Assembly: GCF_000801105.2 (NCBI RefSeq)
Contig: NC_079514.1
Span: 17,338,293-17,402,292, forward strand
Reading direction: 5' to 3'
DNA: 64,000 nt
DNA from: Raphanus sativus
Lineage: Eukaryota; Streptophyta; Magnoliopsida; Brassicales; Brassicaceae
In this document: piece by piece, positions 10,962 through 21,626 of the stretch
Layout of the letters: every line of letters starts with the position of its first letter
Position numbering within the stretch: the first letter of the stretch is position 1
Made by a program: the position numbers and the translations under genes
The notes under the pieces: model-generated
Database searches by the model: none
Told to the model about the DNA's origin: nothing
What the model saw: the letters and a program-made list of their open reading frames with translations, nothing else

Positions 10962-11104
10962 CACGTGTCAGCTTTATCTCACAGCTAGCCTATTCTTGCT
11001 ACATCACCAGTAAACTCCTATGACGTGTCTCCCCAAGCTGTCCACATTGCATCTCTTTCATGCAAACAATGACACCAACACACCTACATCCCACAAATAT
11101 AAAA
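10962..11104 (+). promoter_or_regulatory. Seed/ABA-type promoter motifs upstream of the DUF1264 gene
   Basis: A G-box/ABRE-like CACGTGTC lies at 10962-10969, a second ACGT element (GACGTGTC) at 11022-11029, an RY core (CATGCA) at 11059-11064 and a TATA-like AAATATAAAA at about 11095-11104, 45-55 bp before the start codon. ABRE plus RY is the usual combination in promoters driven by ABI3/ABI5-type regulators in maturing seeds. That fits an oil-body-associated product, but the link is inferred from motifs only. Confidence 0.5.
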
Positions 11105-11148
11105 CCAAGACGAAAAGATGCACAAAAAAATTGTAATATACAGATCAA

Positions 11149-12455
11149 ATGGCGTCGAGCGATGAGCTTCCGGGACCGTATCCGGGACGTGATGGAGGAA
11201 ACATACCTCCGGGAGATCCGACTACGATGAAGACGATGATGATTGACAAAGGAGCTTCGATGCTTCAATCTTTGAAACCAATCAAACAGATGAGTCTTCA
11301 TATGTGTTCCTTTGCTTGTTACGGTCACGATCCTAGCCGTCAAATCGAAGTCCATTTCTATGTTCATCGAGTCAACGAAGACTTTCTTCAGTGTGCTGTT
11401 TACGACTGCGACTCCGCTAAAACCCACCTCATCGGTCCGTATCATAGTCTACATGATATACTATATTAATATTTTTCTCTAATGTTTTCGTAATAAAAAT
11501 TTTCATTTTGAAGACACAGTTGCACGTTCATTTGAACCATTCCATATGCATGCGATATTATGTCTGAATAGGCATGACGTATATTATCCGAAACAAGAAT
11601 TTGAAGAGATGCATGGTTTGCATAATTTAGAGACATGCATGCACATAACTTTGTAAGAGAGATTTCTTATTATGATTATGATCGTGATTTTTTTATGTAT
11701 TTGTTGTAACTAAATCTCGCAGGGATCGAGTATATTGTGTCCGAGAGGTTATTTGAGAGCCTTTCCTCGGAAGAGCAGAAGCTTTGGCATTCTCATGACT
11801 ATGAGGTTAACTTCTCTATATGTTTAAATTATACAACTCACTTTATATGATTATTGACGTAGACTGAGATGTTAATTCATGTAAAAGCTTGACTTTATTA
11901 TTTGGTATTGTAGATCCAGACAGGTCTTCTAGTAACTCCAAGGGTACCTGAGCTTGTAGCTAAGCCAGAACTTCAAAATATTGCCAAAACTTATGGCAAG
12001 TTTTGGTGCACTTGGCAGACCGACCGTGGTAAGTGGTAACTAGTTAGCTCTTTGTATTCTTGAGTCAACGTTTTCCTTGTACAAGAAATCGTCGTTTTGA
12101 CAAATATAGAGTCTATATATCTAGTAGAAATCTGTTGATTAGATTATATATTTACAAATCGTGCTCTTAATGATCTTCTTTTGTTCGGGTAAATGCAGGG
12201 GATAAATTGCCACTTGGTGCGCCAGCACTAATGATGTCACCACAAGACGTGAACATGGGGAAGATCAAGCCAGGTTTATTGAAGAAACGAGACGACGAGT
12301 ACGGTATCTCGACGGAATCTTTGAAGACATCTCGAGCTGATATTGTAGGATTGGAGATGAAGAACCCGATGGCTGATTACTGGGTTCATCATGGAAAAGG
12401 GTTAGCTGTCGATATAATCGAGACGGATATGAAGAAGTGTGCTCCGTTCCCGTAA
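11149..12455 (+). CDS. DUF1264 protein (oil-body-associated protein, OBAP2-type)
   Basis: Four exons, 11149-11434, 11723-11805, 11914-12028 and 12199-12455, all with GT-AG introns, join in frame to about 246 residues. The product starts MASSDELPGPYPGRDGG and contains the DUF1264 core: HFYVHRVNEDFLQCAVYD in exon 1, then RLFESLSSEEQKLWHSHDYE in exon 2. Exon 4 has GAPALMMSPQDVN and ends KKCAPFP. The family (OBAP) is found on seed oil bodies in maize and Arabidopsis and is needed for normal oil-body size; no enzymatic activity is established. Length matches the family. It corresponds in position to AT5G45690. The upstream G-box/RY motifs fit seed expression. Confidence 0.93.
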
Positions 12456-13076
12456 TAAAAGTTGGTGTTTAACGAACAATAATATATAGTGTTCGTATGT
12501 ACTACGTGAACCGTTTAGTATATAATGTAAGTTATAAAAAATGATGTGTTATGCTAGTATAAGCATTACTACATCATTGTGTGGCTTGTTTGTTTGTTTT
12601 CTTCGTGTCATTTTCTTTTGCCTGAGCAACTATAAGCTTCGTAAGTATATAAAATACCGGTTCAACATAACTAAGTGTTTGTTTATATGGATAAAGAATA
12701 TAAACTAAACAGATTTAGAAAAGACCCAGAAAATAGTAACTTGATAAAGCATGCTACTGCTACAGACGAGTATTAAGGAAAAAAAAAACTTTATACAATT
12801 ATAATTTTACAGTTTTGGGCTAGTGTTAATCACTATCGATATTCAAAGGGTTATATGTAAACATTACGTTCAATCCTCCAAGCAAATCCCATGAAAACAA
12901 GTATTGACATTACCAGTATGAGGAATTCCATGATCAGACCCAAAACCTTTTTGGCTCATACGGTACGCATATTCTGCGATAAAGTAGCTGGATCAGACCC
13001 AACTAAATAGTAGTATTTATACATACATATGTATTTTTAGAAACTATTGTTGAGAATTCCGTTAAAAATGTTATTA
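12456..13076. other. Intergenic, no FKBP13-like gene found
   Basis: This is the 3' flank of the DUF1264 gene followed by AT-rich DNA. A 27-residue minus-strand frame near 12850-12935 (MEFLILVMSILVF start) is too short to claim. In Arabidopsis an FKBP13 gene lies in this interval, and no FKBP motif was seen here. Confidence 0.4.
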
Positions 13077-13286
13077 AGACCATCTCTAAGTATTTTACTA
13101 TTTTCATATCTAAAATAGAAATTGAGATATACTCTAATGTATTCTTCTAGCAATTTCTAAAGATAGAGTATAAAATAGAGGAATTCTACATCTCTACGGT
13201 AAAGAAAGAAATGAAATTGAGTTGGAGTAATTTTACCTATAAATGTTATTATAGAAATGAAAATATCAATGAGTTGGAAATGCTCT
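13077..13286. mobile_element. MITE-like element, about 210 bp
   Basis: The left end (AGACCATCTCTAAG) is an imperfect inverse of the right end (read backwards AGAGCATTTCCAAC). The AT-rich interior (ATTTTACTATTTTCATATCT and similar) is of the kind carried by widespread Brassicaceae MITEs. A target duplication is not clear, so the exact ends are uncertain. Confidence 0.5.
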
Positions 13287-14094
13287 AAAGAGTTAAACTA
13301 GCTCTAAATCGATAAGCTATAAGAGAATATAGTAAGAGAAAATATGCTCTCAAGCGCGCTCTCATATGCATCTGCTCAGACCTTCTTTTCTCCATGGATT
13401 CAAATTTTGAATCTCTTGCCATTACCTCATGAGCTTCTACTTCCCTAAAGATCTCTCTTTCTAAAGTTGAATTTGCTTCTCTGCTCAAGGTCTGGGTATC
13501 TTGCTTTGAAGATCTCAATCCGCTCAGATTCATAAGTTTTTACATATGTGGTGACGAGCTTACGTGGTGTCCATAGCAACATCTTCTGTTTGTTTTAATG
13601 CTGGAGTAGTGGTGCTCTGAAGAGTTTTAAAAGTCACTACATACTCTACAATTTTATCATCCACACCAACTCTAACCATAACTTCATTTTTCAGAATCAA
13701 TACCATGACTACAATAACCCACAACCAAAACCCTGGCGACACCACCCAATCATCAGCTATTCACAAAGCCTCGTACCAAATGATCACTGACTGTAACTTT
13801 TTTTCTTTTAACCACAACCTTGATCACAACGCTTTTAATCCTGACTACACCAACTTTGACCATAATCTCACTTTTCACAACCAAAACTCTGACCACACCA
13901 CCCACCGATATGCTATCAACAAATCTTCCGACCACATGATCACCCACCCTAACCTTTTTTCTCTCAACCACAATCCTGACCACAACCCCGTTAACTTTGA
14001 CCCCACCAACACTGACCATAACCTCTCTTCTTAAGTCTCTCCTTTTCATTAGTATTAAGAGTATTTTTGTCTGAAAAATGACTTTCCCTTCCAA
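13285..14094. repeat. Decayed tandem-repeat coding sequence, period about 156 bp
   Basis: From about 13640 to 14040 the DNA repeats a unit of about 156 bp (for example CTGACCACACC...AACAAATC...GACCACATGATCAC recurring as variants). Both strands stay open. The plus strand gives an Asn/His/Asp-rich peptide (NHNLDHN, FDHN). The minus strand gives a Val-rich peptide (VRVGDHVVGRFVDS against VTVSDHLVRGFVNS) that continues after a frameshift into 13560-13745. That frame ends at a good donor (GTAAGC) near 13565. A minus-strand frame at 13285-13533 is Glu/Arg-rich and coiled-coil-like. I do not recognise the gene. It may be a degenerate lineage-specific protein read on the minus strand. Confidence 0.4.
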
Positions 14095-14289
14095 AAGTAC
14101 ACCTCCAGCTCAGGGTATGCCAACATGTTAAAAATACTTCCTACAGTATCTTAAAGTGCAATGCTCTCTTGATATTATATTATTACCAAATGTGTTAAAT
14201 CGTTATAGATTTCTATCATTGTCCATCCTCTTTTGTAGTACATCATATTGTTGATTTTAGCGTCTTGTTTGGTTTCACTTTCTTAAGTT

Positions 14290-14410
14290 TAAACACATTA
14301 TTTGAAATGAAAGAATCAAATTTATAATAGAGTGAAAAAGAAAGAAGAAGATGAAGCTCTAACTCCAAACATTACATAAACACTTATCACATCACACACA
14401 AAGTTGAGTG
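14290..14410. repeat. Partial duplicate of the GDSL gene 3' flank
   Basis: This stretch, including TACATAAACACTTATCACAT followed by CACACA, closely matches 14977-15090 just downstream of the GDSL stop codon. The sequence between the copies (14418-14860) has short open frames but nothing I recognise. Confidence 0.6.
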
Positions 14411-15180
14411 GGGATCGGTGATTCATGCAATATGCACCTGCAAAGGGAAAGTTAAGTGGGCATTGGCGATTGAGCTGGAGAGATTTTTTACTTGTTATCA
14501 ATATTCTTCCAAGTTGGATCAAGCTGCAGACAATGCCATAAAAGAGAAGATCTCATCGTTGATTTCTCAGAATGCTGGATTTCTATGCACTTTCCTTGTG
14601 GCATGAATGTGGGGTACAAGGGCATTTTCACACGGCTCTTAGGGTTGGGACAGGACTGGGTTGGGATACAACACCTTCGTCGTATACAATGCAAAGAGAA
14701 CCTCTAAGGAGCACATCCACTTTCTTTCTACCGGTTACAGCTGCTCGGATGATGTATTTTTCTCGAAGATCTAGAGTAGGAAGCACACAAAGTAACACGG
14801 CCTTTATTTTATTTTGTGGAGGAGTATGGCCAATCAGAAGTAGCTGTAGTTACTAATTTTAATGTCTTTATTTGTTATTTTTCAGAAAAAGAGAAACCGA
14901 ACAACTATTATACACCTAAAAAAAATATCTTTATAATCAAACACACATTTTGAAATTGTAGATTCATTAGAAATAATGAAACTAAATTAGAAAATGAAAT
15001 AATCAAATTTATAATAGAAAGAAAAATATAAAAGATAAAACTGTAGCTCAAAATCCTTACATAAACACTTATCACATCACACACATAACTTTCTCTTCAT
15101 GAGTCCAAACTCAGTTACCATTATAAAAACACTTATACAAGCAAAACAACAAGTTTCTTATCTTTCTTGTCACTCTCAAC

Positions 15181-16986
15181 TTAGAGAGTTGCTAGCTGCT
15201 GAATATCATAAGGATGAGCATCAGAAGCAGCTTCTCGCTTAAACGATCTTGTTCCGATGATAACATTAGCAGCTTCACCAGGATGAAACGCATCCCAAAA
15301 CACATACTCATTCCTATTCAAACATGGAGCTTGACCAGGAAGACAAGTTATCTGTCCATTGTTCCTCCCAACTCCACAACACCCTGCATTTGTCACTGTA
15401 AACCCTACAAACACAAACAAACAATTTTAGCAAATTATCGTGAAAAGAGAATGTTACTATACTTTGATAACAGTTTTGAAGACTGGTTTTAATACCGTAG
15501 CGAGCAGGGTTTGTAACGATGTCTTGGAAGATGCCGTATGCGTTGATGTAAGTGAACTTAGCATCAGGAGTGTTTTGGTTAAAGTTGTCGACCATTGATA
15601 TGAGCTTGCTGTTGAAGATTCTGTTCGCAGAGTTGATCCTTTCGTCACATGTTCTCCCATCTCTACTGTTCTGAGCTAGCTCGTTCGGGCTGCAGCCAAT
15701 AGCTCCGACTCCTATTAACGCAAACTTCCTTGCTCCATTGTTATACAATATCTGCTCCATCACAAACAAACAAACATCGAATACTTCAGCATCACTCAGA
15801 GAAAAAAAAAACATAAGAAGCAGAGAGTGTTTACAAACCCGGAGTTGCTCGGTGTAACGGGCGATGAGATCGTCGCTAAAGGATTCAGGAGAGAACTGGT
15901 TACCGGTAGAGTAGAAAGTGGGCATGAAATAGTTGTTGAGGTAATCGTTACTGCCTAAGCCGATAGAGTAAATGCATTTGCTGAGGTAACTGGAGGCTTG
16001 GTTCTCATCACCGAGTATGTTCACTACTTGTGACACTGTGTTCACGTGATTTGCTACCTGACCTGCAAACGCTATTCTACCTCCCTGAAAATCCGAAAAC
16101 AACACAAGGTAAAAACTCTAGAACAAGATGTTTCTTCGCTCATGACCGAATTACACACAAATCTTGTAATATTTTAAACCGAAATTGGTTTAGAAGCCGA
16201 TTGGTTCAATATTTGATCGAAGTAAACCGATATAACGTTTACGTGACTTAACCGAACCAAATATGCCAAAAATTTATTGTTAGATACAAATCTATGTATA
16301 TTAAAAATCTTAATATAGATTAATTGAGACCAAAGTATGGAACTAATCAAAATTCTAGTGAAACATGATTTGAAGTACTTTTATCCAAAAACAAACCAAA
16401 AACTACATCTTAAACCAAACCAAAAATTCAATTCAAATTATGTCATAAATTAAAAATAAACAGAAATAACGGATCCAAACCAAACTAACCAAAAGCTAGT
16501 CTCGTATTGAAATACAAGTTATAAAGTACCAATTGTCTGCCTGTTTCTTCTCGGATTCCGGCAGCAGCAGAAGCATAGTTGACTCCACGGAGGATGTCTT
16601 CTCCTCTCGCCGCTGCATATGGTGTAATGTAGTCGTCGAAACCCAAAAGCTCAGCTACCCAAAACGATACAGAGCAAGTTAGCTTCTTTTTGTGTGTGTT
16701 TGAAGAGAGAGAGAAACAGAGGAAATGAAAATGTTGTTAGTTAGTTTGGCTTACTGATAACATCGACAGTAGTTTTGCCGTTGCTAAACCGACCGGTTGG
16801 ACCAAAAGAGAAATCAATACCATAAGGAAAGTAATTGGCTCTAGCTAGTGAATTAAGCTGATTATTATTGCCATTATCAACCAAAGAGTCACCAAATATA
16901 AAGTAACACGGTGCAATTGGATCACTAGCAACCATGTTAATGGCCACAGCAACCATAATCATCATCATTAAACACATTCTCGCCAT
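15181..16986 (-). CDS. GDSL esterase/lipase
   Basis: Five exons on the minus strand (16755-16986, 16530-16654, 15839-16084, 15496-15751, 15181-15404) join in frame to 360 residues, the normal length for plant GDSL lipases. Residues 1-21 form a signal peptide ([20 protein letters not shown]). Block I follows as [13 protein letters not shown], with the catalytic Ser at about 34. Block II is in [11 protein letters not shown], block III in [12 protein letters not shown] and block V is DAFHPGEA near the C-terminus, holding the catalytic Asp and His. The enzyme is predicted to be a secreted esterase acting on acyl esters; the substrate is not known. Its position matches AT5G45670. Intron 2 (16085-16529) is longer than the others and full of AACCGAA-type repeats. 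Confidence 0.95.
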
Positions 16987-17438
16987 CTCTCTCTAAGAAC
17001 AAAACTCTACCAAAAGGGGAGGAAAGAGAGATGGTTTGGTATTGTGAAGAACGGAAAATGGGTTTATATAATATAGTTTGAAGAATATGGAGAGAATGCG
17101 AAAATGTTATTTTATAAAGTTTTTAACGGTTGAGGAAGCATTAAATCCACGCGGCGATGATGTTTGGATGTGTAAATGTAAAAAGAAGAGTAAATGAATG
17201 TGTGTTTATATTTGTGAAATAATTCAGTGTGTGGTGGTACCACGATCTAAAGACACAACGAAAGATGGTGGAGGAGAGTTATTACCCTCTGTCGATGCTG
17301 TTTAAATTTTCTTTACTGTGACCAACTTGCAACGTGTACCGGTTCGATTTTAATGCTGTGCTTTGGAGTTTGAGCTATTGACTTCTCTAAAAGTCTTGAT
17401 ACAAAACTTGTCACGACATGAAAACTGAAGACACTTGT
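16987..17438. other. GDSL promoter region and intergenic DNA
   Basis: A TATA-like TTATATAATATAG lies at about 17063-17076 and reads as a TATA box on the minus strand, about 80 bp before the GDSL start. Nothing else identifiable was seen. Confidence 0.4.
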
Positions 17439-17539
17439 GTTCAACTAACACTAGGATCAACTCTTCTTCTGTTCCTAGGTTCAACTAACACTAGGACCAA
17501 CATTTAAAGACTAGCCTTTTGCAACTTGGAGGGGTTAAC

Positions 17540-17665
17540 TCCATCCGCTCGCTGGCACTGCAAAGGGGTTGTTGGTTCTCTCTTATGCTCCCGGTTCAAA
17601 CCACCTATAAAGTCTGGAACCCCAGTGATTTAGTCACTAACCACTAGACAATGGCCTCTGTAAAC
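17540..17665 (-). mobile_element. tRNA-derived SINE-like element
   Basis: On the minus strand the sequence begins near 17660 with TTGTCTAGTGGTTAGTGACT (A-box-like). About 40 bp later comes GGTGGTTTGAACCGGGAGC (B-box-like). The two boxes have the spacing of an RNA polymerase III promoter of tRNA origin, but the sequence does not fold into a proper tRNA. It is best read as an old SINE. A 23-bp direct repeat (17439-17461 and 17479-17501) lies just to its left. Confidence 0.55.
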
Positions 17666-17796
17666 AAAAGTACTCGGCTTATCTTTGCTTGCCTTATTCT
17701 AGCACAATGCATGTGGAAAAAAAAAAAGCAAAACGACTAATTCTTGAAAACAAGATGGCATAAGTGTAACGAACATGGCAACATGAAATGAAGGTC

Positions 17797-17847
17797 GCGT
17801 GTTCGATGCACGCTCACCGCAATTACGTTTTTTAGCAAAAAAGAAAA
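17797..17847 (+). mobile_element. 5'-truncated SINE insertion with 17-bp target duplication
   Basis: The 51-bp insert starts GCGTGTTCGATGCACGC (a tRNA B-box-like sequence) and ends in an A-rich tail (AAAAAAGAAAAA). It is flanked by perfect copies of AACATGAAATGAAGGTC at 17780-17796 and 17848-17864. An A-tail plus a long exact target duplication is the mark of LINE-mediated retroposition. The A-box part is missing, so it was 5'-truncated on insertion. Confidence 0.75.
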
Positions 17848-18640
17848 AACATGAAATGAAGGTCCACACATGGTCCCTCTTTCTCAACAACACTCAAAAC
17901 TAACGGCTGAGATCAACCTGACGTGGTCGAATCAACGGTTAAAGGAGGATATGCCATGTGTTAGGACGGAAGTAAACATTAAATGAAAGAGACAGAGAGT
18001 GAGTTCCATGTCATGATGATGTAGATGATTATCATAACATGACCATAAGAACTAAATGTGAGTAGTTGAAAGTAATAAATTCTCAGTTGTTCTGCTTGGC
18101 AGTGTTTCTTAAAAAGCAAAATCTACTTCGGGACCCAATACAATTTATCAAACCAAGATTCAAACTTTCTGATTCAAGCAGCTACACCCAGAAGGATTTA
18201 ATAAGACGAGGGAAAGAGAAATCTGATAAGTTTTGGTACTATAGAAGTTGATGATGACGTTCATCAATAGATTTGGTTATGACAGAGCAAATTAGTTATA
18301 AAAAGCAAACATGATCAAACAAAGAAATATCACTGAGTTTTCAGATCTATTCCACCATTCACCAACCACATGGTTGCTGTATTTATGAACTCTACAATAC
18401 TCATAGCGTCAAAAATCCAGCAATGGGAGCCATAAAACACTGAGAATTTTCAGTTGTTTTATCAATAAAATATTCACTCACTATGAAATGGAGCGAAATA
18501 ACCAATCAAATGATATGTTGGATACCTACAATGGCTCTAGATGTCGATAGACTTTGTGTTTTTCAAACATCTTTCTAACGACCTCGACATTTTAAGTAAT
18601 ATAAAATGAACTACATTGATGAAACTATAATGGAGACAAA

Positions 18641-18720
18641 CCTTGAGTTACTAGTCTAAGAATCACTTACACACTACAAACGAACAAACCGTGGGTTCAA
18701 GTCTACGAATCTCTTTAGCT
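18641..18720 (+). mobile_element. SINE-like, tRNA-related
   Basis: GTTACTAGTCTAAGAATCAC (A-box-like) is followed at 18691 by GTGGGTTCAAGTCTACGAAT (B-box-like). It does not form a complete tRNA cloverleaf by eye. It lies 3' of the gene at 18937-19716. Confidence 0.45.
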
Positions 18721-18936
18721 TTTCTAGCACAAAATGGATTTGGCGAATTTCCTAGAAGATTTTGACTAATGACTACGTTTATACAACATGCCAAACAAAG
18801 TCACATTCCATGGAAAACATAATGGAAAGAACTCAACAAGGCTAAGGATTCAAAGCAGAAAAACAACGTATAATCTACTTAGTACTCATTTACAATAAAA
18901 AGAAGAGACGTACATGAAAACTCTTCATTTTTGTAG

Positions 18937-19716
18937 CTATAACTCATCATCTGAGGAACGGCTTTGAGAAGAAAAGTATTGTAGAGCCATGTCTTTCGCA
19001 ATCTGAAGCAAACTCTTAACATCGCTACTTCCCACTTCAAGACAGTCTTGTAATAACTCCCCATCAACTACTTCAGCTTGCACCATCTCCCAAAACTCCC
19101 TCAATGCACCCTACCCAATCATTATTACACAACTTTTATGTAATTGAAATACAAAATAACTAACTATCTGTTACGATTAAAGTATCATTCTTTGAATCCG
19201 TACCGATTTACCAAAGATTCTAAGGAGACGACGAAGCAACTGCTTGGAGACGCGAAGGGCTTTGCCATAACTCCTCGCAACGGAGCTCGCTTTTTCAGCA
19301 CTCGATTCAGCACGATTGAACTCTGTAACTAAACTCATAAGCTCGTTGAGATCACCGATCGCACCGTACATCTCACCGTAGTCAATCCCTCCCTTTCTCC
19401 AAGCGTAATTCCACATGTAATCCCACCCAACAGACCACGCTCTGCTCAGGAACCCTATCCCTAGCCCACGATCGATCTCCTCGGCCATTGCTCGTGCGCG
19501 AGACGATCCCAACGCGTCTCCACGGGAAGCGCGTAGGTTCGACACGCGGAGGAGGAGGGATCGTGAGGTTGAGATTAGGGTTTTGTACTGCGAGAAGGAG
19601 GAGAATGGGAAGGAGAAGGCGTTTGCGAAAATGGGTGATGAGGATGAGATTGTGAGAACGAGGAATAGAACGGAGAAGAGCTTGATCGTCGCCGGAGAAG
19701 AGTTTATTCCGGCCAT
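18937..19716 (-). CDS. Predicted secreted or membrane-anchored protein of unknown function
   Basis: Two exons (19204-19716 and 18937-19110) join in phase 0 to about 228 residues. The N-terminus has a hydrophobic segment (LFSVLFLVLTISSSSPIFA, about residues 13-31), a signal peptide or anchor. The rest is helical and charged. A distinctive Trp/Tyr cluster (WSVGWDYMWNYAWRKGGIDYGEMYG, quoted in part: VGWDYMWNYAW) lies at about residues 95-115, followed by a helix and RVSKQLLRRLLRIFGKS at the exon junction. Exon 2 encodes GALREFWEMVQAEVVDGELL and ends SSDDEL. The C-terminal DDEL resembles, but is not, a classical KDEL signal. I recognise no named domain. Position suggests it matches the unnamed AT5G45660 (from memory). 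Confidence 0.8.
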
Positions 19717-20387
19717 CGAATTCAGTTTTTGACTTTAAGTCAAAATGTCACCGTCGAGAGATGAAAAGGTGACTTGAGGAAGTCGTGGATCTCGTTGACA
19801 AAAAAAAAAAGATCTCGTCCCGGTTTGACTTGATTTTACCGGTTCGATTTAGTTACGATCCGGTTCAGAATATATTACGCGATTCAATTCGAATGATTAT
19901 CTTGTCCCATACTCGCTTTATTTATTTATTTTTGTCGGCTAAATTCTTTGATTTATAATTTGGCAATGTTTACTAGAGTCTGGAGAAAGAATACGAGTCA
20001 TGTGTATACCATGCTAATGATTTTTTTTTTTGGAGCGTTGGTTTGCTTTTCTGATTATGAGATGGGTCAAGCGTGCTAGTGACTTGTGCGTGGGCTTACT
20101 CTCTTTCATTTTCCTTTTACGGGGATGGGAGTTGTCGTTGGATGAGTCGAACCATTATAATAAAGAGAAAATTAGAAAAAAAGAGACACTTTCAATTTAG
20201 ATCTGTTTCAATAAGATTTTTAGAGGATTATTTAGGTAAATAAAATTTACATTCCTTTTAATACCAATTATACCCTTTAATTAATCAAATTGTTTTTAAC
20301 TAAAAATTATAATATTTTGATTTAAATTTTTATTAAAAAGAAAAAAAAAATATAAACAGAAAAAAATCCACATAAAAGATAAAACAC

Positions 20388-20597
20388 TTAAAAAGAATTA
20401 CTTTTGCTGTCTCTGCTCCTAACCTCACCGTATTGCTCAAGAAACTGCCCCAGGATATAAAAGTGAGTTTTTCAATTCTGAGATTCGAGTTAGATCCAAA
20501 GCAGTTTCGAGTAATTTACCTGTTTGCAGAGCCAGATGAACAACCCACCGGCTAGAATCCCAGTAACAACCCAAAATTCTATAACTATTGTTATCAT
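20388..20597 (-). CDS. Possible two-exon small membrane peptide (44 aa)
   Basis: Exon 1 (20520-20597) encodes one hydrophobic segment with a GxxxG-like stretch (VVTGILAGGLFIWLCKQ) and ends at a consensus donor (CAG then GTAAAT). Exon 2 (20388-20444) follows an acceptor (GGGGCAG) and encodes FLEQYGEVRSRDSKSNSF and a stop. Phase is preserved. The frame is also open upstream of the chosen Met, so the true start is uncertain. It could be a real small protein or chance; no homologue is known to me. Confidence 0.3.
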
Positions 20598-20827
20598 TGA
20601 CCACAAATCTAGAGTAAACACAACACATATCAGTGAATTATTTGAGTTCTACAGTGAAATTTTGGTAAAAAGATGTCAAAATCCATGAATAAAATGATAA
20701 ACACAGTTGGTGGCTTTTTTTTTTGTTACAGAGGACGTAGGGAAGAAGATGAAAGCAAGATTACAAATATATCCTTTATTAAAACCAGATATAAAGTTGT
20801 ATATGTATAAAGGAAACGTGAATCATG

Positions 20828-20890
20828 TATAGTCTAGTGGCTAGCAGGTACAGTTTAGTTTTGAGTAACCTGGGTTCGAGTGAAGGAAAT
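20828..20890 (+). mobile_element. SINE-like, tRNA-related
   Basis: TAGTCTAGTGGCTAGCAGGT (A-box-like) is followed about 30 bp later by CCTGGGTTCGAGTGAAGG (B-box-like, 20869-20886). The sequence between does not make a normal tRNA, so a tRNA-derived SINE head is the better reading. A degenerate 3' part may run on to about 20990. Confidence 0.5.
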
Positions 20891-21626
20891 AGCAATTTTG
20901 ATAATTTTTGACCTGGAAAAAAAAGATATATACGAAATTTAGGATATACTTTGTGTAAATTCACAATTTTTTTAGGAAACATCTATAACCGAAAATGAAA
21001 GTTTCTATATTTTTCGGATTTGGATAGAATACGTATCTTACCTCACCCAGAATACGGTACAACACGTAGGAAGCTTATTATTCCTTAGACGTCACATAAG
21101 TTAAAAGGCAGAGGATTCTATGACACAACAACTACGTAAGGTACAACATAGAGTTGAAGCTATATACCGTTATATAGCTGCAGGTAGATTGAAGACATGT
21201 TGCTAGATTGTAACGTAACAAATTCTAACTCAGATATAAGGTAGAAGAAAGTTTAGTTTACGGTATATACCCAGGATAGATCTATGTATAAGACCTAGTA
21301 TATGATTTCTAGATAAAGTAGACTACCAGAATGTGTATTCTAACCTAGGTTAGAAGACAAAATAAAATATGATTTTTTATTTAAAAAAAAATTAAAATAT
21401 ATAAATTGTCGTACCTATATTTCCAATAGTTGTCATATTTTTTTACATTTTTAAAATTATTTTTACTATTTTTTCCATAAACAAAGAGTAAAACATGTTT
21501 AGAATTGACAAAAATATCAGAAGTCCTAAATTGACAAACAAAAATTCAAAATGTCTATTTTTTCCAATTCTCAGAGATACATATTTGATCAAACCAAATA
21601 ACAATCACATAGATACATATTTAATC

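Noticed and set aside
14418..14707. Possible zinc-finger gene (CRQCHKRED segment on the plus strand).
   Set aside because: Only two nearby cysteine pairs, no supporting exons and frames that break quickly; I could not match it to a family.
17540..20890. tRNA genes at the A-box/B-box pairs.
   Set aside because: None forms a full cloverleaf with a proper anticodon arm and acceptor stem by eye; SINE heads explain them better. No other tRNA or rRNA gene was seen.
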